Below are positions 4,723 through 8,447 of a DNA stretch of 8,447 nucleotides, piece after piece. Source of the DNA: CAZOVB01 sp964583095 (GTDB lineage: Bacteria > Planctomycetota > Phycisphaerae > SM23-33). Below the pieces are notes generated by a model, which saw only the letters and a list, made by a program, of their open reading frames with translations, was not told where the DNA came from and did not search any database. A program made the translations under genes and the position numbers. Numbering within the stretch: the stretch's first letter is position 1; each line of letters opens with the position of its first letter. The DNA is taken from NCBI GenBank assembly GCA_964583095.1, contig CAZOVB010000111.1, positions 1 to 8,447 on the forward strand, read 5' to 3'.

Positions 4723-5967
4723 ATGGTGAAGCTGGATATACACCGGTACAAGAAGAGAATAAAAAATGCTCTCAAAAGGATTAAGGAAAGTGATTTCCCG
4801 GAATCCAACAAGAGAGATCTTTTTGAGTTCTACGATTACCTTTCCGCCGAGGGGTTGAGTAAAGGGCGTATTGCAAAATACATGTACCACATGCTCAAAA
4901 TGGGTGAATTAATTGACATTCCATTTGAGGATGTAGATAAAAAGAAAATTGTAAAGATTGTGGGAGATATCGAAAACAGGGATTATACGCCGCATACAAA
5001 GCACGATTATAAGATAATCCTGAAGCGATTCTTTCAGTGGTTAAGGGGAACAGAGGAATATCCTGAAGAGGTCAGATGGATAAAATCGACGCTTAAGAAA
5101 TGTGATACCAAACTTCCGGAGGAACTTTTGAACCAGGAAGATATCAAGAAAATGATAGAGAATGCCTATTATCCTCGTAATAAGGCTCTGGTGGCATTCC
5201 TTTTCGAAAGTGGTTGTAGAGTCGGCGAGCTTATTTCTCTTAAAATCAGAAATTTGGAATTTGATGATCTGGGTTGCTTGGTAACATTAGACGGAAAAAC
5301 CGGGATGCGCAAAATCAGAGTAGTGTCTTCAGTTCCACATCTCTCCTTGTGGTTGGAGAACCATCCATTCAGAAATGATAGGGATGCATGGCTTTGGGCT
5401 TCAATAAGCAACAGAGGTTGGCATAAACCTATTTCATACCACCAGGTCAAACACGTCTTGAGAGACCTGGCCGAGAAATCGGGAGTTAAAAAGAAGGTGA
5501 ATCCGCACGCTTTCCGCCATAGTAGAGCATCCCAGATGGCAAATCACCTGACAGAAGCGCAGATGAACAATTATTTCGGATGGGTGCAAGGGTCGGATAT
5601 GCCATCAGTATATGTACATCTTTCTGGAAGGGATATGGACAGTGCGATATTGAAAATGAATGGGATAAAGACTGAGGAAACAGAGAAAAAGTCGCATTTT
5701 GCACCAAAAAAATGTCCCAGATGCAAAAATACGAATTCTCCTACTGGAAAAATTTGCGTCCGTTGTGGTGCTCCGCTTGATGTGACCTCTGCAATGGAAA
5801 TTGAGAACAAGAGAAAAAGGATGGATAGGTTGATGTCAACATTGATGAAGGATCCGGAGACTCAGAGGTTCCTGCTCGGTAAGATGAGAACTCTTAGAGA
5901 CTTAAATCTGTACAAATCAACTGAAGAACCTTATCCCACAAGTGCAGTCTCGGGCAATCCTCTGTAG
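4723..5967 (+). CDS. tyrosine recombinase with C-terminal zinc ribbon (int2)
   Basis: This is a complete archaeal-type site-specific recombinase of 414 residues, numbered from ATG 4723. Residues 10-115 form the helical SAM-like core-binding domain (YLSAEGLSKGRIAKYMYHML, FFQWLRG). The catalytic domain follows: R166 in ESGCRVGEL, H262 and R265 in HAFRHSRA, W287 in YFGWVQGS at the second His/Trp position, and nucleophile Y297 in SVYVHLSG. A zinc ribbon CPRC...CVRC (C331, C334, C345, C348) and a basic helical tail come next, as in many euryarchaeal integrases. The start is ATG 4723, five bases after GAGG; GTG 4717 lies inside that SD. The 3' end overlaps orf170 tail to tail by 51 bases, so its last 16 residues are antisense to the end of orf170. 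It could mobilise the element, invert DNA or resolve dimers. Confidence 0.93.
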   Translation: MVKLDIHRYKKRIKNALKRIKESDFPESNKRDLFEFYDYLSAEGLSKGRIAKYMYHMLKMGELIDIPFEDVDKKKIVKIVGDIENRDYTPHTKHDYKIILKRFFQWLRGTEEYPEEVRWIKSTLKKCDTKLPEELLNQEDIKKMIENAYYPRNKALVAFLFESGCRVGELISLKIRNLEFDDLGCLVTLDGKTGMRKIRVVSSVPHLSLWLENHPFRNDRDAWLWASISNRGWHKPISYHQVKHVLRDLAEKSGVKKKVNPHAFRHSRASQMANHLTEAQMNNYFGWVQGSDMPSVYVHLSGRDMDSAILKMNGIKTEETEKKSHFAPKKCPRCKNTNSPTGKICVRCGAPLDVTSAMEIENKRKRMDRLMSTLMKDPETQRFLLGKMRTLRDLNLYKSTEEPYPTSAVSGNPL

Positions 5968-6429
5968 GCTCTCGTCCGTTTCCGCTTCCTCAACATCTAT
6001 CCCCATTTTCTTAATTTTCTCTATCCATCCGGTTTTGTTCGGCTCTATGTCATTGTTGCCGATGTTCAGCGTGAAATATTCTTCCTTCTCGTTCACATTG
6101 ATGACTGCCTCGTTATCTCCCAGACCTGCGCAAGCGTAGAGGACAGAATCGTTCGGATAAGACTTTTTCTGGGCCTCTCTTCTTTTTTCCTCCCATGACT
6201 TCCCATTGTCATCCTCATCCCAAAGAGAATCCCAGCAATAGCTCGGTTTCCCTCCGTATTTGGTGTCGTATTCCTTTGCAGTTTTATACTTGGGAACTTT
6301 TTGTTTTCCCCAGAAATCGTTGTTCTCTGAGATCTCGTCTGCTATGGCCTGCAAAATGTAACGGATCTCATCCGGCTCTGTCGTGTGGAACCGGAAAACG
6401 GCCTCACTGCAGTTTGGATTCAAATACAT
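5917..6429 (-). CDS. hypothetical 170-residue protein following the radical SAM gene, with CxCG near its C-terminus (orf170)
   Basis: I recognise no family. The start is ATG 6429, preceded by GGGAGGTGATTTG; TTG 6432, three bases upstream, is less likely. The radical SAM stop codon lies inside that SD region, four bases away, so translation is almost certainly coupled. The protein is soluble, acidic and rich in Trp and Tyr, with five Cys: C7, C65 (SYCWDS), C100 (YACAGLGD), and C162 and C164 in DCTCGIRFFS at the end. A block at 94-125 (DSVLYACAGLGD to YFTLNIG) looks like beta strands. The tail CxCG recalls the CRCGD end of the small membrane protein in the same operon. It may be a partner or substrate of the radical SAM enzyme, an inference from coupling and Cys placement. 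Its last 51 bases are antisense to int2. Confidence 0.78.
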   Translation of the reverse strand: MYLNPNCSEAVFRFHTTEPDEIRYILQAIADEISENNDFWGKQKVPKYKTAKEYDTKYGGKPSYCWDSLWDEDDNGKSWEEKRREAQKKSYPNDSVLYACAGLGDNEAVINVNEKEEYFTLNIGNNDIEPNKTGWIEKIKKMGIDVEEAETDESLQRIARDCTCGIRFFS

Positions 6430-6433
6430 CAAA

Positions 6434-7246
6434 TCACCTCCCTAAATACGGACACGAATGCCTTTCCTCGAATTCAATGTCCTTTATCTTGAGAACATCC
6501 TTTGGCTCTTTTAACCGGAGTTTGTAGTCTTTTGAAAATGAACAGCCTCCTACCCTCCCCAATTCATCAATGCTTATTATGTCCTTTCCATAATGGCATG
6601 GCTCATTCCAGTTTCCGTATTTATGTTCCTTGGTTATCTGGTAGGTCAAATCGTCCACTAAGAACCATTTGTATTCTTTGCTCAGAAAACTGTAGTAGTG
6701 CCTTTTTGGAAGGATATCCACCGCTGGCATGTTTTTTGGATAAAGAGCGAATACCATGTTGAATCCATTATCGAACAATGATTCGGTCAGGTTGACCAAA
6801 CTTGAATTTTTCATCATATCTTGGTCAACTAAAAGATTGCAGCCGAGAAATGAATGCTCTTTTATCCGTTCCCCTGTCAAGAGCAATTCCTCTCCGTTGT
6901 TCCACTTTTTCCGTTTGTACTTGTCCATGGAGATAGAGACCATTTCCAGATTTTCGCACACTCGCTCTAGCTTTTCGTTACCCCACTTTTTGATTTCCTG
7001 GCCGTTGGTGGTCATGTTACAGGGTAGGTCGTAGTTCTTGCACTCTTCCGCAAAACCTTCAATCAGGTCGGGGTGAAGAGTCGGTTCTCCGCCTCCGATG
7101 GCCACCTGTTCTGTTATGTCCTTCAGGTAGCGTGGCAACCCCATCAATAGGTCCTTGTCCATTGTTTTCTTTCCGTGCGCCCTGTAACAGAAAGGACAGT
7201 TGAGTTTGCATTCGTTCGTGAAATGGAGCCCCACTACATTATACAC
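6434..7246 (-). CDS. radical SAM protein with a Twitch-type auxiliary cluster domain
   Basis: The 270-residue protein has C13-x3-C17-x2-C20 (NECKLNCPFCYR), which binds the SAM-coordinating 4Fe-4S cluster, followed by GGGEP at 51-55, the SAM-contacting motif. Near the C-terminus C217-x12-G230-x4-C235 and a final C265 (HSCPYLGR) match the first half of the SPASM pattern, as in Twitch-domain enzymes such as BtrN and MoaA, so one auxiliary iron-sulfur cluster is likely. Length fits a Twitch protein. It starts at GTG 7246 immediately after the stop of the small membrane gene, with GGTGATTAG upstream, and ends four bases before orf170, all in one operon. The substrate is unknown: Twitch and SPASM enzymes modify peptides, proteins or small molecules. 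Radical SAM membership is secure, Twitch likely. Confidence 0.92.
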   Translation of the reverse strand: MYNVVGLHFTNECKLNCPFCYRAHGKKTMDKDLLMGLPRYLKDITEQVAIGGGEPTLHPDLIEGFAEECKNYDLPCNMTTNGQEIKKWGNEKLERVCENLEMVSISMDKYKRKKWNNGEELLLTGERIKEHSFLGCNLLVDQDMMKNSSLVNLTESLFDNGFNMVFALYPKNMPAVDILPKRHYYSFLSKEYKWFLVDDLTYQITKEHKYGNWNEPCHYGKDIISIDELGRVGGCSFSKDYKLRLKEPKDVLKIKDIEFEERHSCPYLGR

Positions 7247-7462
7247 CTAATCACCGCACCTGCACTTTTTTTCTGAATCCTCTACCTTCTTTTCCAGGCC
7301 TGAGATTTCCTCGGAATTAAGGGAATAGAAAAACAGGATTAACAGGACAATCGCTATCTGCCTGAGCTGAATCATCCCCAGCAAATCAGAGAAGAGTGAT
7401 AGCCATCCGATGGACAGCGAGGACAACCCGAAAATGATTGTTATGGGACTAATCTCCCTCAT
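7247..7462 (-). CDS. small membrane protein with a CxCG C-terminal tail
   Basis: The protein is about 71 residues from ATG 7462, which has GGTGA at a good distance; GTG 7471 would add three. Two hydrophobic segments, roughly ITIIFGLSSLSIGWLSLF and LRQIAIVLLILFFYSL, suggest two membrane helices. They are followed by a charged helix (SEEISGLEKKVEDSEKK) and the end CRCGD. No family is recognised. Its start overlaps the 3' end of the zinc-ribbon gene and its stop touches the radical SAM start, so it is translationally coupled on both sides. It may anchor the system at the membrane, or its Cys tail could be the modified peptide. A signal for secretion is not evident. Confidence 0.7.
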   Translation of the reverse strand: MREISPITIIFGLSSLSIGWLSLFSDLLGMIQLRQIAIVLLILFFYSLNSEEISGLEKKVEDSEKKCRCGD

Positions 7463-7646
7463 CTTCCTCACCCTTGAGTATTTTTACCGTTGTCCGCTTG
7501 ATTCCTTTGTATGAAATCTTGACCCTGTAGACGTGGCCATTCTTGCATTTGTAGATCTTTGAATAGAATCCCTCCGACGGAACCGGTTTGGTCTCCTGGA
7601 TTGTTGAATCGGAATGGCATATGGGGCACTTTTTAACTGGTATCAT
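7449..7646 (-). CDS. small zinc-ribbon protein
   Basis: The 65 residues from ATG 7646 open directly into a zinc ribbon: C7-x2-C10 (KKCPICHS) and C34-x3-H38 (YKCKNGHVY), followed by beta-rich VYRVKISYKG and an acidic tail. This resembles single-ribbon archaeal proteins of unknown role. The frame is also open upstream to TTG 7724, overlapping the preceding gene by 11 bases, which would add 26 hydrophobic residues. I prefer ATG 7646 because the ribbon begins there, though its SD (AAGG) is weak. A minus-strand AAATATTT at 7706-7713 could be an internal promoter. The gene overlaps the next by 14 bases and is part of the operon. Confidence 0.7.
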   Translation of the reverse strand: MIPVKKCPICHSDSTIQETKPVPSEGFYSKIYKCKNGHVYRVKISYKGIKRTTVKILKGEEDEGD

Positions 7647-7713
7647 AAAGGCCTTAAGGTCAGGCAAGAAAAAGGGTGTTAACAGGGCGTGTATTTCAGA
7701 AAAATATTTCAAA

Positions 7714-8394
7714 TTAATTTTCAAGTATTCCAGGACCGATTTCTAAAATTAGTTTCTTTATCTCATCAGGCAATTCAGATTTCATCAGTTCGTTTACATT
7801 ACTGAGTTCAAAGTCAGCCCTTTCACCCCTAGGAAATAGGATTCCTGTTGAAAACACCGGATCGTCATAATTAACGTATTTTTTTGCTGCGTCTATTATT
7901 TCACGGCCCAGTTCCTCCTTTTTCTTGTCTATGTAGAAATCCAGGTTGGTACAGAAGACGTTTGATGTTCTTGAGAAAACCCGGTAGTAGTCAATCTCTG
8001 CCTGATCAAACGCCTTTAGAGAAATGTCATGGAGGGCTTTGAGCATTTCCTCGGATTCATGGTATGCGAGTATGGCGTCCTCAAATATTTTGACCAGACC
8101 GTCATCGTGTTTGGTTTCGTAGTGTCCTCTCCAGGGATCAGTCGGTACCCATTCAAAACTGAAGGGTGCTTCTTCTCCCTCCAGCCAGTAATCTGAAATA
8201 TAGTGACCTATTCTTTTCGGTTCTTTGTCTCTGTTATGGAAAACGGTTAATGGCGGTTCGCCGAGGTCTGACTCAGCACAGTTGTAGCACAAAAATCCTT
8301 TGTCTACATGATAGCCGAATTCAACGGCCTCCTTGCCGTATAGTTTCTCTATTTCATCATAGGTCATATCACATGAGATACATCTTTTTGTCAT
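7714..8394 (-). CDS. hypothetical protein with N-terminal Cys4 zinc finger, first gene of the operon
   Basis: The 226-residue protein begins with C5-x2-C8 (CISCDM) and C36-x2-C39 (CYNCAES), a treble-clef or zinc-finger-like Cys4 site. Residues 60-95 are rich in aromatic and charged residues (HYISDYWLEGEE, VPTDPWRGHY). Residues 100-175 read as long helices (FEDAILAYHESEEMLKALHD, NLDFYIDKKKEELGREII), and the C-terminus is helical and acidic. I recognise no family. ATG 8394 lies about 29 bases after a TATA box with no SD between, so the mRNA is probably leaderless and this is the first operon gene. The zinc-binding head and helical body could suit a nucleic-acid or protein-interaction adaptor, but the function is unknown. 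Confidence 0.82.
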   Translation of the reverse strand: MTKRCISCDMTYDEIEKLYGKEAVEFGYHVDKGFLCYNCAESDLGEPPLTVFHNRDKEPKRIGHYISDYWLEGEEAPFSFEWVPTDPWRGHYETKHDDGLVKIFEDAILAYHESEEMLKALHDISLKAFDQAEIDYYRVFSRTSNVFCTNLDFYIDKKKEELGREIIDAAKKYVNYDDPVFSTGILFPRGERADFELSNVNELMKSELPDEIKKLILEIGPGILEN

Positions 8395-8418
8395 AGAGAG
8401 ATTTAGGCGAAATAATAG

Positions 8419-8428
8419 AATATAAAGA
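8419..8428 (-). promoter_or_regulatory. TATA-box candidate for the five-gene operon (leaderless)
   Basis: The minus strand reads CTTTATATTC, centred about 29 bases before ATG 8394. A start site about 25 bases downstream would lie within a few bases of the ATG, and the gap contains no purine-rich SD. Confidence 0.55.
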
Positions 8429-8447
8429 AGGAGAGAGTGGATTGCAA

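Larger units (their letters stand above)
30..5967. mobile_element. probable integrated element or island at tRNA-Glu, right end not defined
   Basis: The region runs from the tRNA 3' end through int1, orf149, orf76, the 452/248 pair and int2. Two outward-facing tyrosine recombinases and an AT-rich core (hand count 18/60 G+C at 3601-3660, against 29/60 at both 721-780 and 6961-7020) support foreign origin. I found no second copy of the tRNA 3' end in the window, so the right boundary may lie further on. The right operon may be host DNA or further cargo. It may also be two elements side by side. Confidence 0.45.

Noticed and set aside
5949..5960. CTCGGGCAATCC, partly like the tRNA-Glu T arm CTCGGGTTCGAATCC, as a possible attR.
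   Set aside because: Three bases are missing from the loop and the flanks do not match; it lies in well-explained coding sequence. Probably chance.
6195..7034. Several plus-strand open frames across orf170 and the radical SAM gene.
   Set aside because: They are shadows of minus-strand genes with clear motifs and SD-coupled starts.
6434..7246. Viperin-like antiviral enzyme as the identity of the radical SAM protein.
   Set aside because: The Cys motif context (NECKLNCPFCYRAHG) and the C-terminal Twitch cysteines do not match what I know of viperins.
1..8447. CRISPR array, rRNA or insertion-sequence ends.
   Set aside because: No regularly spaced direct repeats, no rRNA-like conserved blocks and no transposase with terminal inverted repeats were seen.

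Overview
The window looks archaeal. It starts in a tRNA-Glu(UUC) gene that encodes no CCA. Start codons are preceded by the archaeal-type Shine-Dalgarno (SD) core (GGTGAT, GAGGTGAT). Two genes sit where a leaderless transcript would begin, just downstream of AT-rich TATA-like boxes. The two tyrosine recombinases are of kinds familiar from archaea and their mobile elements. I cannot name the species.

Layout. Positions 1-53 are the 3' part of tRNA-Glu. Against it lies a minus-strand tyrosine recombinase (int1, about 1504 down to the left edge). It was not recoverable as a closed ORF because its frame has no stop: it runs antisense through the tRNA and off the window. Upstream of int1 in the same direction is orf149. 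A 140-base divergent promoter region follows, then small orf76 on the plus strand. orf76 converges with a two-gene minus unit: a 452-residue protein with an HExxxH metallopeptidase-like motif and a Cys4 cluster, followed by a 248-residue double winged-helix protein. A second divergent promoter region (about 4460-4722) carries a six-codon leader ORF, a long inverted repeat and a GC-rich patch. It separates this unit from a second, complete tyrosine recombinase with a C-terminal zinc ribbon (int2, plus strand). From the right edge a tight five-gene minus operon runs leftward: a Cys4 zinc-finger protein, a small zinc-ribbon protein, a small membrane protein with a CxCG tail, a radical SAM/Twitch protein and orf170. 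orf170 overlaps int2 tail to tail by 51 bases.

Interpretation. Positions from the tRNA to about 5.9 kb look like an integrated element or island. It has outward-facing recombinases at both ends and an AT-rich core (about 1.5-4.6 kb) between more GC-rich recombinase genes and operon. The 452/248 pair may be a protease-plus-regulator module, and orf149 may assist int1. The right-hand operon is a candidate for an uncharacterised radical SAM modification system: an iron-sulfur maturase translated next to two proteins whose C-termini both carry CxCG. The family calls for the recombinases, the radical SAM protein and the tRNA are secure. The functions proposed for the other genes are inference.
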